Assembly: GCF_000472385.1 (NCBI RefSeq)
Contig: NZ_AWZU01000015.1
Location: forward strand, 62,001-126,000
DNA length: 64,000 nucleotides
Origin: Bradyrhizobium sp. ARR65
Lineage (GTDB): Bacteria > Pseudomonadota > Alphaproteobacteria > Rhizobiales > Xanthobacteraceae
Reading direction: 5' to 3'
Of the stretch, positions 16,434 through 25,768 are shown in pieces. The notes under the pieces are model-generated. The model searched no databases, was not told the origin of the DNA, and saw only the letters and a list, made by a program, of their open reading frames with translations. Position 1 is the first letter of the stretch, and each line of letters begins with the position of its first letter. The position numbers and the translations under genes were made by a program.

Positions 16434-17135
16434 GTGAAAGGGCACCGCTCGCGCCCGCTACCGCAAACGGGCAAGGACATCGTGCTGAGCGTTCGCAATC
16501 TGACAAAATCCTACCGTTCGGCCGGCGAGGAGGTCGCGGTACTGCGCGGCGTCGATCTCGCGATCGCCGCCGGCGAGCGCGTGGCGCTGACAGGAGAGTC
16601 CGGCTCCGGCAAGAGCACGCTGTTACATCTGATCGCGGGGCTCGACGCCGCCGTCGGCGGTGAAATCTGGATCGGCCAGGATTGCATCACCAAACTGTCC
16701 GACACCGGCCGCGCCGCGCTGCGACGCGACCGGTTGGGCCTGGTGTTCCAGCAGTTCAATCTGGTGCCGAGCCTGAACGTCGCGGATAATCTCGCGTTCC
16801 AGGCGCGGCTTGCCGGACGCCATGATCCGGCTTGGCAAAGCGAGCTGATCGAGCGGCTCGGACTTGGCGGCCTGCTCAAGCGCTACCCCGAGCAATTGTC
16901 CGGCGGCCAGCAGCAACGGGTGGCGATCGGCCGCGCACTGGCCATCAAGCCGGTGCTGCTGCTCGCGGACGAGCCGACCGGCAATCTCGACGAGGCGACC
17001 GCGGATGACGTGCTGGCATTGGCGCGCGACCTGGTCGCGCGTACCGGCTGCGCCTTCCTGATGGTGACCCACAGCCTGCGGCTCGCCGCGACGCTGGACC
17101 GGCAGGTCACGCTGCACAACGGGGTCGTTGCATGA
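16434..17135 (+). CDS. ABC transporter ATP-binding protein, LolD/FtsE type (AttE-like)
   Basis: 233 residues from a GTG at 16434; a GTG at 16482 (VLSVRNLTKSY) is an equally plausible start. Walker A is GESGSGKST, the Q-loop FQQFNLVPSLN, the signature LSGGQQQR and Walker B LLLADEPTGNLD, then the H-loop MVTHS. The EPTGNLDE pattern places it with LolD/MacB/FtsE-type ATPases that work with FtsX-fold permeases. The stop overlaps the start of just such a permease by 4 nt. With the AttH-like lipocalin two genes on, this matches the AttEFGH-type export or lipoprotein-handling system. Its substrate is unknown. Confidence 0.9.
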   Translation: MKGHRSRPLPQTGKDIVLSVRNLTKSYRSAGEEVAVLRGVDLAIAAGERVALTGESGSGKSTLLHLIAGLDAAVGGEIWIGQDCITKLSDTGRAALRRDRLGLVFQQFNLVPSLNVADNLAFQARLAGRHDPAWQSELIERLGLGGLLKRYPEQLSGGQQQRVAIGRALAIKPVLLLADEPTGNLDEATADDVLALARDLVARTGCAFLMVTHSLRLAATLDRQVTLHNGVVA

Positions 17136-19594
17136 GGCGCGCGCTGTGGATCCTCGCCGTGCTCTTGAGCCACTGGCGGCGGCACAGGATGCAGCTCGCC
17201 ACGCTGCTGATCGGCTTGATCTCGGCGACCGCGCTCTGGAGCGGCGTGCAGGCGCTGAACCAGCAGGCGCGCGAATCCTACGATCGCGCGGCAGCCGTAT
17301 TCGGCGGCGCACGCACCGCCGCGCTCGTTGCAGGCAATGGCGGGACCTTCCCGCAGGCGCTGTTTGCAAAACTGCGCCGCGCCGGGTGGCAAGTATCGCC
17401 CGTGCTGGAGGGCCGCGTGCAGATCGAGGGACATTCCTATCGCCTGCTCGGCATCGAGCCGGTGACGCTGCCGGCCGAAGTCGGCAATGCACCGACGATC
17501 GGACGCGAGGACCTCCTGGCCTTCATCACGCCGCCCGGGCAGACCCTGGTCGCGCCGGAGACGCTATCCGACCTCGGCCTGCCGCAAGGGGCGACGCCCG
17601 AGATCAGCGGCGGCGCACCATTGCCGCCGCTGCATGCGCAGCCGCAGCTCGTCGGCAACGTGCTGGTGGTCGACATCGGGATTGCGCAAAAGCTGCTGAA
17701 CAAGCCGGCGCAGCTCTCGCGCCTGCTGGTCAGCAAGCCGAAGGGCCCTGCGCTCGCGCTCGAAAGCGTCGTCGGCGATCAGCTCCACCTCGTGCAGGCG
17801 GATGCCGAGACCGAGCTCGAGCGCCTGACCGACAGCTTTCACTTAAACCTCACGGCATTCGGACTGTTGTCCTTCGTGGTCGGGCTGTTCATCGTCAATT
17901 CGGCGATCGGGCTCGCGTTCGAGCAGCGGCTGCCGATGCTCCGGACCCTGCGCGCCTGCGGCGCCTCGAGCCTCATGCTCAACAGTGTTCTGGTGATTGA
18001 GCTCGTGTCACTGGCGCTGATCGCGGGCCTCATCGGCCTTGTCTGCGGCTATTTCATCGCAGCGGCGCTGCTGCCGGACGTCGCGGCATCGCTGCGCGGA
18101 CTCTACGGCGCGGATATTCCGGGCGAGTTGAGCATGAAGCCGGAATGGTGGCTGGCTGGGCTTATGATCAGCATCGCCGGCGCGCTGGTCGCCGCAGCCA
18201 CCAGTCTTGCCAAAGCGATTCGGCTTCCCATCCTTGCCGCGGCGCAGCCCCATGCCTGGCATCAGGCGCAGCGCCGCTGGCTGATTTTGCAGAGCGCGGC
18301 CGCACTTGCCATTCTGGCTGGTGCCGGCTGGCTGATGTGGTACGGCAACTCGCTGCTCGCGGGATTTGGCGTGCTCGCAGCCCTTCTGCTCGGCGCCGCG
18401 TTGATCCTGCCCGCCTTGCTTGAAGCGGCGCTGACGGCCGGCGAGCGTAGCGCCGTTGGCGCGCTCGCCGCATGGTTCTGGGCCGATAGCCGCCAGCAGC
18501 TTTCGGGACTGTCGCTCGCGCTGATGGCGCTGCTGCTCGCGCTTGCAGTCAATGTCGGCGTCGGCACCATGGTCGAGACGTTCAGCCGAACCTTTGTCAC
18601 CTGGCTCAACGGACGGCTGACCGCCGACATCTATCTCGCCGCATCCGACGATGCGCAAGCCGAGGCGATCAAATCATGGCTGCGCAGACGATCCGAGGTC
18701 GAAGCCGTGTTGCAGGGCGGCCGCGCCGACACCCAACTGAACGGCGCACCGCTGGAGGTGTTCGGCCTGCCCGATGATGCGACGTATCAGGCGCACTGGC
18801 CGCTGTTGCAGTCCTCTCCAAACGCCTGGAGCCGGCTTCGCGAGGCGGATGCGGCCTTCGTCAGCGAGCAACTGGCGGAGCGCGCCAATGTCAGCCTCGG
18901 CGAAACAATCGAGGTACCGACACCGATCGGAGATTGGAAGCTTCGCGTCGTTGGCATCTATGCCGACTATGGCAATCCCAAAAGCCAGCTTGCCGTGGAT
19001 ACCGCCGCCCTCATGGCGCATTTTCCGCAAACACCGCGAACGCGTCTCGCGCTGCGCGTCAAGCCCGGCAGCGCGGCCGCGCTGATCTCTGCTTTATCGG
19101 ATCGATTCGGCCTCGATGGCCGCAATCTCATGGACCAGACCGCACTGAAAGCCGAATCCTTACGGATCTTCAACCGGACCTTTGCGGTGACCGCCGCGCT
19201 GAACACGTTCACACTTGGCGTTGCCGGCATTGCGCTCCTGACCAGCCTGTTGACGCTGGCCAATTCCCGCCTGCCGCAGCTTGCGCCGCTCTGGGCGATC
19301 GGCATCACCCGCCGTCGGCTTGCCGGCATCGAACTCACCAAGACGCTGTCGGTCGCGCTCATCACCGCCGTGCTGGCGCTGCCGCTCGGCCTACTGGTGG
19401 CCTGGTGCCTGATTGCGATCGTCAATGTCAAAGCGTTCGGCTGGCGGCTGCCGTTTCATGTGTTCCCGCTGCAGCTCATAAAGCTCCTGGGCGTTGCAAT
19501 GGCGGTGTCGCTCGCGGCCGCGCTATTGCCAGTCGCAAGGCTCGCGCGTATGCAGCCGGCGAGTCTCGTGAAAGTGTTTGTCAATGAGCGCTGA
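17132..19594 (+). CDS. ABC transporter permease with two FtsX domains
   Basis: 820 residues. An N-terminal membrane segment (MQLATLLIGLISATALWSG) is followed by a periplasmic domain to about residue 235, three membrane segments of a first FtsX domain (residues about 240-365), further segments to 480, a second periplasmic domain and a second FtsX block (about 690-815) ending PASLVKVFVNER. The two halves are fused in one chain, so a single polypeptide may supply both permease halves. Such proteins use ATP in the cytoplasm to act on periplasmic or membrane cargo. It is translationally coupled to the ATPase before it and overlaps the lipocalin-like gene after it by 11 nt. Confidence 0.9.
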   Translation: MRRALWILAVLLSHWRRHRMQLATLLIGLISATALWSGVQALNQQARESYDRAAAVFGGARTAALVAGNGGTFPQALFAKLRRAGWQVSPVLEGRVQIEGHSYRLLGIEPVTLPAEVGNAPTIGREDLLAFITPPGQTLVAPETLSDLGLPQGATPEISGGAPLPPLHAQPQLVGNVLVVDIGIAQKLLNKPAQLSRLLVSKPKGPALALESVVGDQLHLVQADAETELERLTDSFHLNLTAFGLLSFVVGLFIVNSAIGLAFEQRLPMLRTLRACGASSLMLNSVLVIELVSLALIAGLIGLVCGYFIAAALLPDVAASLRGLYGADIPGELSMKPEWWLAGLMISIAGALVAAATSLAKAIRLPILAAAQPHAWHQAQRRWLILQSAAALAILAGAGWLMWYGNSLLAGFGVLAALLLGAALILPALLEAALTAGERSAVGALAAWFWADSRQQLSGLSLALMALLLALAVNVGVGTMVETFSRTFVTWLNGRLTADIYLAASDDAQAEAIKSWLRRRSEVEAVLQGGRADTQLNGAPLEVFGLPDDATYQAHWPLLQSSPNAWSRLREADAAFVSEQLAERANVSLGETIEVPTPIGDWKLRVVGIYADYGNPKSQLAVDTAALMAHFPQTPRTRLALRVKPGSAAALISALSDRFGLDGRNLMDQTALKAESLRIFNRTFAVTAALNTFTLGVAGIALLTSLLTLANSRLPQLAPLWAIGITRRRLAGIELTKTLSVALITAVLALPLGLLVAWCLIAIVNVKAFGWRLPFHVFPLQLIKLLGVAMAVSLAAALLPVARLARMQPASLVKVFVNER

Positions 19595-20672
19595 AACGAA
19601 GCCGACGCGACGCGCCGTCGTCAGTGGCCTTGGAATGCTGGCCCTTGCTCCTCAGGGAGCGTTTGCGCAGGGTCTTGCGGGACTTAGCTCGGATGCCAAG
19701 GGCTATGCGCAGGTCACGCCGGGCAAGACATTCTCGTTTCCCGCCGATCACGGCCCGCATCCCGGTTTCCGCATCGAATGGTGGTATCTGACCGCCAATC
19801 TCGCAGATCACGGCGGCACGCCTTATGGCCTGCAATGGACGTTGTTTCGCCACGCGCTGCAACCAGGCCCGCAACGCGACGGATGGGCGAACCAGCAGCT
19901 CTGGATGGCGCATGCGGCAGTGACGCGCGCCGATACCCACCGCTTCAGCCAAACCGTCGCGCGCGGCGGGGTCGGACAGGCCGGCGTCGAAACAGAGCCT
20001 TTCCGGGCCTGGATCGATTCCTGGGAGATGCGCGGCTCCGAACGCACCGATCCCAACACCATTTCGCCGCTCACGCTCAGGGCCGCCGCGAAGGATTTCT
20101 CCTACAGCCTTCAGCTCGAGACGGACCGGCCGCTGGTGCTGCAGGGCGATGCCGGCTACAGCAAGAAATCAGACCGCGAGCAGGCCTCCTATTACTACAG
20201 TCAGCCGTTCTTCAAGGCGACCGGCCGCCTCACGATCGACGACAAGCCGGTCGACGTCACGGGCCAGGCCTGGATGGACCGGGAATGGAGCAGCCAGCCG
20301 CTCGCCTCCGATCAAACGGGGTGGGACTGGTTCGCGCTGCACCTGACCTCGGGCGAGAAGCTGATGCTCTACCGGATGCGGCAGAAGGACGGCCGCGACT
20401 ACATCTCCGGAACATTCGTTTCACCTGCGGGCGACAAGCGGCAACTCACTCCCGCTGACGTCACCATGACGCCGAAAGACATAGTCGAGATCGATCGCCG
20501 CAAGCTGCCGGTGCAATGGCAGATCACGATTCCCGCGCTGCAGCTTGCGATAGATACGGTCCCGCTCAATCCGCGCGCCTGGATGGGGACGAGCGTTTCC
20601 TATTGGGAGGGCCCGATCAGCTTTCATGGTACGCACGCAGGGGTGGGCTATCTTGAATTGACCGGGTATTAA
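19584..20672 (+). CDS. AttH-like secreted lipocalin-family protein
   Basis: 362 residues from the ATG at 19584, inside the last codons of the permease gene. A signal sequence (TRRAVVSGLGMLALAPQGAFAQ, also carrying twin arginines) leads into HPGFRIEWWYLTANL, the hallmark of the AttH/CrtC lipocalin-like family (COG5621). Other family motifs are VTGQAWMDREWSSQPL and, near the end, YWEGPISFHGTHAGVGYLEL. CrtC relatives hydrate carotenoids, but AttH proteins next to ABC genes have no proven reaction. The triple gene set ATPase-permease-AttH points to a shared periplasmic task, perhaps lipid or hydrophobic cargo handling (inference). Confidence 0.87.
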   Translation: MSAETKPTRRAVVSGLGMLALAPQGAFAQGLAGLSSDAKGYAQVTPGKTFSFPADHGPHPGFRIEWWYLTANLADHGGTPYGLQWTLFRHALQPGPQRDGWANQQLWMAHAAVTRADTHRFSQTVARGGVGQAGVETEPFRAWIDSWEMRGSERTDPNTISPLTLRAAAKDFSYSLQLETDRPLVLQGDAGYSKKSDREQASYYYSQPFFKATGRLTIDDKPVDVTGQAWMDREWSSQPLASDQTGWDWFALHLTSGEKLMLYRMRQKDGRDYISGTFVSPAGDKRQLTPADVTMTPKDIVEIDRRKLPVQWQITIPALQLAIDTVPLNPRAWMGTSVSYWEGPISFHGTHAGVGYLELTGY

Positions 20673-20814
20673 GGCACGCGCAGAACTGAGCGAATCGAAA
20701 GCAACACGCGCCCGACCTCCGGCGGCAATGACGGTCCCGTTTGAAGGCGCTCGTCCGGCTTTGCAATTTGACCAGCGGATGCTCCTACCTCGTCATTCTG
20801 GAGGGGAACAAGCG

Positions 20815-21207
20815 ATGTATCACTTCACCGCACTCGTCACCTGCCTGGCGATTGTGTTCTACTTCTTCACCAGCGCTTCGGTGGCCCGCGCGCGTGCGAA
20901 GTACGGCGTCAAGTTGCCGGCCATATCAGGCCATCCCGATTTCGAGCGCGTGTTTCGGGTGCAGATGAACACGCTGGAATGGATGCCGATCTTCCTGCCG
21001 TCACTCTGGCTGTTTGCCGTTTATGTCGGCGACAAGAGCGCGGCTGTCGTGGGTTTTGTCTGGATCGTCGGCCGCATTGTCTACATGATCGGCTATAGCC
21101 AAGCCGTCGCAAGGCGCAGCCCGGGCTTCTTCATCCAGGCGCTCGCCTGTTTCGTGCTGCTGTTGGGCTCGCTCGGCACGATCGTGTGGCGATTGCTACA
21201 GGGGTGA
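20815..21207 (+). CDS. MAPEG family membrane protein
   Basis: 130 residues from the ATG at 20815 after GGAGGGGAAC. Four hydrophobic helices are visible. VFRVQMNTLEWMPIFLPSLW is the MAPEG signature (membrane-associated proteins in eicosanoid and glutathione metabolism; E-x-x-x-N-x-x-E-type helix 2). Bacterial members are microsomal glutathione transferase-like and act in the inner membrane. The length is normal. It stands alone, with 142 bp before it and a repeat after it. Confidence 0.88.
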   Translation: MYHFTALVTCLAIVFYFFTSASVARARAKYGVKLPAISGHPDFERVFRVQMNTLEWMPIFLPSLWLFAVYVGDKSAAVVGFVWIVGRIVYMIGYSQAVARRSPGFFIQALACFVLLLGSLGTIVWRLLQG

Positions 21208-21220
21208 AGTGATTACATAT

Positions 21221-21302
21221 GTCCTTGCGAGCGAAGCGAAGCAATCCAGAGCCGCGCGCGTGACTCTGGATTGCTTCAGCGCTTCGCTCCTCACCATGAC
21301 GA
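21221..21302. repeat. Interspersed palindromic repeat, family A
   Basis: It runs GTCCTTGCGAGCGAAGCG, AAGCAATCCAGAG, then CTCTGGATTGCTT and CGCTTCGCTCCTCACCATGACG. The arms AGCAATCCAGAG and CTCTGGATTGCT are perfect complements. It separates the MAPEG gene from the convergent binding-protein gene and probably marks the shared transcript end. Confidence 0.85.
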
Positions 21303-21309
21303 TCGGCGA

Positions 21310-22497
21310 TCACTTCGTCAGCGGGCAGCCGCTTGCCTTGGCCGAGAAGAAGGCCTCATCACCGGGGACTGTCGAGATCAGCTTGTAATAGTCCCACGGC
21401 TTCTTGGACTCCGAGGGCTTCTTGACCTCGAACAGGTACATATCGTGGACCATGCGGCCATTGGGCAGCACCTTGCCCTTGGCAAAGGCGTCGTCGACCG
21501 GCAGCTCCTTCAGTTTCATGGCGACCGCGTCGGAATCCTTGGTGCCGGCGGCCTTCACCGCCTTCAAATAGCTGAGCGTCGCCGAATAGGTGCCGGCATG
21601 GATCATGCTCGGCATGTGCCCGGTGCGCTTGAAGAAGCGCTCGGAGAAGGTGCGGGAGCGGTCGTCGTGATCCCAGTAGAAGCCTTCGGTCAGAACCAGG
21701 CCTTGTGCCGCGTCGAGCCCAAGCCCGTTGACTTCCGAGATCGTCATCAACAGGCCCGCCAACTTCTGGCCACCCTTGACGATGCCGAATTCCGCCGCCT
21801 GCTTGATGGAATTGGTGGTGTCGAGGCCGGCATTGGCGAGACCGACGATCTTCGCCTTCGAGCTCTGCGCCTGCAGCAGGAAGGACGAGAAGTCGGACGA
21901 GTTGAGAGGAACACGAACCGAGCCCACCACCTTGCCGCCATTTTGTTTGACGATGTCGCTGGTGTCCTTCTCGAGCGCGTAACCGAAGGCGTAGTCGGCG
22001 GTCAGGAAGAACCAGGTATCGCCGCCCGCCTTCACCAGCGCACCGCCGGTGCCGACGCCAAGGGCGCGCGTGTCGAACGCCCAGTGGAAACCGTAAGGCG
22101 TGCAGGCGTCCCCCGTGATGCGCGAGGTCGCCGCACCCACCACGATGTCGATCTTCTTTTTCTCGTTCGAAAGCTCCTGCACCGCGAGCGCGACCGAGGA
22201 GGTCGTCAGCTCGGTGATCATGTCGACGCCTTCGGTATCATACCAGCGCCGCGCAATGGCCACCGCGAGATCCGGCTTGTTCTGGTGATCGGCGGTGACC
22301 AGTTCGACCTTCTGGCCCAGCACTTCGCCGCCGAAATCCTCGATCGCCATTCGGGCGGCTTCCAGCGAATATTTGCCGCCATAATCGGCGTAGACGCCCG
22401 ACTGGTCGTTCAGGATACCGACCTTGACCTGCGCCGAGGCCGGCTGCGCGAGCAACACCACACCCCCCGCGACAGCCGCCCAAAAACCCCATTTCAT
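21310..22497 (-). CDS. Branched-chain amino-acid type ABC substrate-binding protein (orphan)
   Basis: 395 residues from the ATG at 22497 after GGGAGGCTTGT. A signal peptide (FWAAVAGGVVLLAQPASAQ) is followed by VKVGILNDQSGVYADYGG, the start of the Leu/Ile/Val-binding (Peripla_BP_6) fold; TWFFLTADYAFGYALEKDT is the next conserved strand. Many Bradyrhizobium proteins of this group bind aromatic or hydroxy acids rather than amino acids, so the ligand is open. There are no permease or ATPase genes near it; it must work with a transporter encoded elsewhere or be solitary. Confidence 0.9.
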   Translation of the reverse strand: MKWGFWAAVAGGVVLLAQPASAQVKVGILNDQSGVYADYGGKYSLEAARMAIEDFGGEVLGQKVELVTADHQNKPDLAVAIARRWYDTEGVDMITELTTSSVALAVQELSNEKKKIDIVVGAATSRITGDACTPYGFHWAFDTRALGVGTGGALVKAGGDTWFFLTADYAFGYALEKDTSDIVKQNGGKVVGSVRVPLNSSDFSSFLLQAQSSKAKIVGLANAGLDTTNSIKQAAEFGIVKGGQKLAGLLMTISEVNGLGLDAAQGLVLTEGFYWDHDDRSRTFSERFFKRTGHMPSMIHAGTYSATLSYLKAVKAAGTKDSDAVAMKLKELPVDDAFAKGKVLPNGRMVHDMYLFEVKKPSESKKPWDYYKLISTVPGDEAFFSAKASGCPLTK

Positions 22498-22609
22498 ACA
22501 AGCCTCCCAGCAGTTTCTATTGCGCAATGATATTGAAGAACCCCGCGCCTGCCCACCCATTTCACGTCAGCCAAAAGTATTGCAGCCGCGGGGATTGGAA
22601 AATGAGGCT

Positions 22610-25600
22610 TCAGGCGGCTGGCGCCGCCTCCTTGCGCTGGGTCCGGTCGGCCAAATTGCGCACGACGATATAGAAGATCGGCGTGAAGATCAGGCCGAAC
22701 AGCGTCACGCCCAGCATGCCGAAGAAGACGGCGACCCCGACCGCCTGGCGCATCTCCGATCCACTGCCGGTGGAGACGACCAGCGGCAGCACACCAAGGA
22801 TGAAGGCGAAGGAGGTCATCAGGATCGGCCGCAATCGCAACCTGCAGGCTTCGATCACGGCATCGAGCCGCTTGTGGCCCTCGCGCTCGATGTCGCGCGC
22901 GAACTCCACGATCAGGATCGCGTTCTTGGCGGCCAATCCGACCAGCACCACGAAGCCGATCTGGGTCAAGATGTTCACGTCCTGCCCCATGATGCGCACG
23001 CCAAGCGTTGCGGCAAGCAGGCACATCGGCACGATCAGGATCACCGCGAACGGCAGGCTCCAGCTTCCATATTGCGCGGCTAACACGAGGTAAACAAAGA
23101 GCACGCAGATCGGGAACACGTAGAGGCCGGCATTGCCGCCGGTGACCTGCTGATAGGAGAGGTCCGTCCATTCATAGGAGAAGCCGCTCGGCAGCGTCTC
23201 GTCCGCGAGCTTCTTCATGATGTTGATGGCGGTCGCCGAGCTCGTACCCGGCAACGCCTCGCCCTGCAGCTCCGCTGCGGGATAGAGATTGTAGCGCGCC
23301 ACGCGGTCGGGTCCGGAAACGTCACGGAAATCGACCAGACTGCCGAGCATCACCATGTCGCCCGCGGCATTACGGGTGCGCAATCGCGCAAGATCAGCGG
23401 TTTCTTTCCGGTAGCGCAGGTCAGCCTGTGCCGTGACGTGGTAGGTGCGGCCGAGAATGTTGAAGTCGTTGACATAGGTCGAGCCGAAATAGGTCTCGAT
23501 GGCATCAGTGACGTTCTGGATTGGCACGCCGAGCTTTTGCGCCTTGATGCGGTCGATATCGACAAAGAGCTGAGGGGTATTCGCCGTGTAGGGCGAGAAC
23601 ACCGATGTCAGCCCAGGCGCCTTGCGCGCGGCCGCGACGAGCTCGTCGGTCGCCGCCGCCAGAAGCTCCGGACCACGGCCCTGCCGATCCTGGATGCGCA
23701 TGGTAAAGCCGCCACCGGTGCCGATGCCCGGGATCGGCGGCGGCGGAATGACGATGATGAACGCACCCTCGATGGCCAAAAGCCGCTTGCGCAGCTCGCT
23801 GGTGATGACCGCCGCGGTCAGCCCCTTCTTCAGGCGCACCTCCGGTTCCTCGAACACCGGAAACAACGCCGCCGCGTTGCTGGCCTGGGTCCGGGTCGCG
23901 CCCGAAAGACCGGCGAAGGCCGCAACGCGGATGATGCCGGGCGTATCAAGAGCGATCTTCTCGATCTGGCGGACGATGTCTGTGGTTCGCGCCAGCGACG
24001 CCGCGCCGGGCAGTTGCGCCGATACAATGATGTAGCCGCGGTCTTGCGCCGGAATATAGCCCTGCGGTGTCGTCACGATCAGCCAACCGGCGCTGCCGAT
24101 CAGGGCCACGTAGACCAAGAGCATCACCGCGCGGTGCCGGATCACAAAGTCGGCGATCCCGGCGTAAGAGCTGGAGGCCCAATCAAATCCGCGATTGAAC
24201 AGGCTGGTAAAACCCTCCCAGGCGCGGCCGATCAGATTCCAGGCGGCAGGCGGTCGCTTCTCCTCATGGGGGACGAGGATCTGCGAGGCCAATGCCGGCG
24301 ACAATGTCAACGAACAGAAGCAGGAGATCGCCGTTGCGACCGCGATCGTGACCGCGAATTGCTGAAAGAACTGCCCCGTTATGCCGCCCAGAAATGCGGT
24401 GGGCACGAACACCGCGCATAAGACCAGCGCGATCGAGACCAGCGCGCTGCCGACCTCCTCCATGGTCTTCAACGCCGCATCGCGCCGGCTCATGCCGTCA
24501 CGCAAATGCCGCTCGACGTTTTCGACGACGACGATGGCGTCGTCGACCACGATGCCGACCGCGAGCACCAGCCCGAACAAGGTCAGATTGTTGATGGCAT
24601 AGCCGAGCGCGGCCATCGCGGCAAAGGTACCGACCAGCGACACCGGGATTGCCGCAATCGGGATGATGGCCGGCCGCCAGCCCTGCAGGAACACCAGGAC
24701 CACGATGACGACCAGGATCATCGCCTCATAGATGGTCTTGATCAGCTCATTGATCGATTGCGCGATGAACTCGGTCGGATTGTAGCCGATGTTGTAGTCA
24801 AGACCTTTGGGGAAAGAGGCCTTCAGCTTGGCCATGGTGGTCGATATGCCCTTGGCGGTCGCAAGCGCATTCGAGCCGGGGCGCTGGGTCACCAGCATCG
24901 CCACTGCGGTCTTTCGCAACATGAAGCTGTTGGTGGAATAGTCCAACGCGCCGAGTTCGACCCGCGCGACGTCCCGCAGCCGCACCGTGCGCCCGTCCTC
25001 GCCGGCCTTGACAACGATGTCCTCGAACTGGGCGACGTCCTTCAGACGCCCGGTAAATGTGAGATTGGGCTGGAAGGCGCGATCGGCGATCGGAGGACTG
25101 GCGAGCTGGCCGCCGGTGATCTGCAAGTTCTGCGCACGGATCGCGGCGATGACGTCGCCCGCCGTCATGCCGAGGTTTGCGATCTTGTCCGGATCGAGCC
25201 AGAGCCGCATCGAATAATCGCGCGCGCCGAAAATCTGGATATCGCCGATGCCGTCGAGCCGCAGCAATTGGTCGCGGACCTGCAGCAGCGCATAGTTCGA
25301 GATGTAGAGCTGGTCGAGGCTTCCGTCGGGCGACAGCATGAACACGACCATCAGGATATCGGGGCTGTTCTTACGCGTGACGACGCCGTTGCGCTGCACC
25401 TCTTCCGGCAACTGCGGCTGCGCGATTGCGACCCGGTTCTGAACCAGCACCTGAGCCTTGTCGAGATCCGTGCCGAGCTTGAAGGTGACGGTGATGGTGA
25501 GCTGGCCGTTCGAGGTCGCCTGGCTGTACATATACAGCATGTCCTCGACGCCGTTGATCTGCTGCTCGATGGGAGCGGCGACCGTGTCGGAAATGGTCTG

Positions 25601-25768
25601 CGCCGAGGCCCCTGGATATTGCGCGGTCACCACCACGGTCGGCGGCACCACCTCCGGATATTCGGCCACCGGCAAAGTGGAGTAAGCGAGCGCGCCCACG
25701 ATCAGGAGCACGATGGACAGCACCATCGCCAGGATCGGCTGGTTGACCGATAGCCGCCCGAGATTCAT
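22610..25768 (-). CDS. RND multidrug efflux permease, AcrB/MexB-type (HAE1)
   Basis: 1052 residues, the usual length for AcrB homologues. It starts NQPILAMVLSIVLLIVGALA, the first membrane helix. The proton-relay acidic pair is in VGIVVDDAIVVVENVERHL (helix 4), and later segments include AKNAILIVEFARDI and LRPILMTSFAFILGVLPLV. Two large periplasmic loops carry the porter domains. It acts in the inner membrane with the adaptor encoded just upstream, whose stop overlaps its start by 4 nt. No outer-membrane channel gene is present, so it probably uses a shared TolC-like protein. Confidence 0.95.
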   Translation of the reverse strand: MNLGRLSVNQPILAMVLSIVLLIVGALAYSTLPVAEYPEVVPPTVVVTAQYPGASAQTISDTVAAPIEQQINGVEDMLYMYSQATSNGQLTITVTFKLGTDLDKAQVLVQNRVAIAQPQLPEEVQRNGVVTRKNSPDILMVVFMLSPDGSLDQLYISNYALLQVRDQLLRLDGIGDIQIFGARDYSMRLWLDPDKIANLGMTAGDVIAAIRAQNLQITGGQLASPPIADRAFQPNLTFTGRLKDVAQFEDIVVKAGEDGRTVRLRDVARVELGALDYSTNSFMLRKTAVAMLVTQRPGSNALATAKGISTTMAKLKASFPKGLDYNIGYNPTEFIAQSINELIKTIYEAMILVVIVVLVFLQGWRPAIIPIAAIPVSLVGTFAAMAALGYAINNLTLFGLVLAVGIVVDDAIVVVENVERHLRDGMSRRDAALKTMEEVGSALVSIALVLCAVFVPTAFLGGITGQFFQQFAVTIAVATAISCFCSLTLSPALASQILVPHEEKRPPAAWNLIGRAWEGFTSLFNRGFDWASSSYAGIADFVIRHRAVMLLVYVALIGSAGWLIVTTPQGYIPAQDRGYIIVSAQLPGAASLARTTDIVRQIEKIALDTPGIIRVAAFAGLSGATRTQASNAAALFPVFEEPEVRLKKGLTAAVITSELRKRLLAIEGAFIIVIPPPPIPGIGTGGGFTMRIQDRQGRGPELLAAATDELVAAARKAPGLTSVFSPYTANTPQLFVDIDRIKAQKLGVPIQNVTDAIETYFGSTYVNDFNILGRTYHVTAQADLRYRKETADLARLRTRNAAGDMVMLGSLVDFRDVSGPDRVARYNLYPAAELQGEALPGTSSATAINIMKKLADETLPSGFSYEWTDLSYQQVTGGNAGLYVFPICVLFVYLVLAAQYGSWSLPFAVILIVPMCLLAATLGVRIMGQDVNILTQIGFVVLVGLAAKNAILIVEFARDIEREGHKRLDAVIEACRLRLRPILMTSFAFILGVLPLVVSTGSGSEMRQAVGVAVFFGMLGVTLFGLIFTPIFYIVVRNLADRTQRKEAAPAA

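Noticed and set aside
21271..22530. 419-codon frame antisense to the orphan binding-protein gene
   Set aside because: Shadow of the binding-protein gene, whose signal peptide and fold motifs are clear on the minus strand.
24506..25753. 415-codon frame antisense to the RND permease
   Set aside because: Lies wholly within a well-supported AcrB-type gene; product is His/Asp/Arg-rich without domains.
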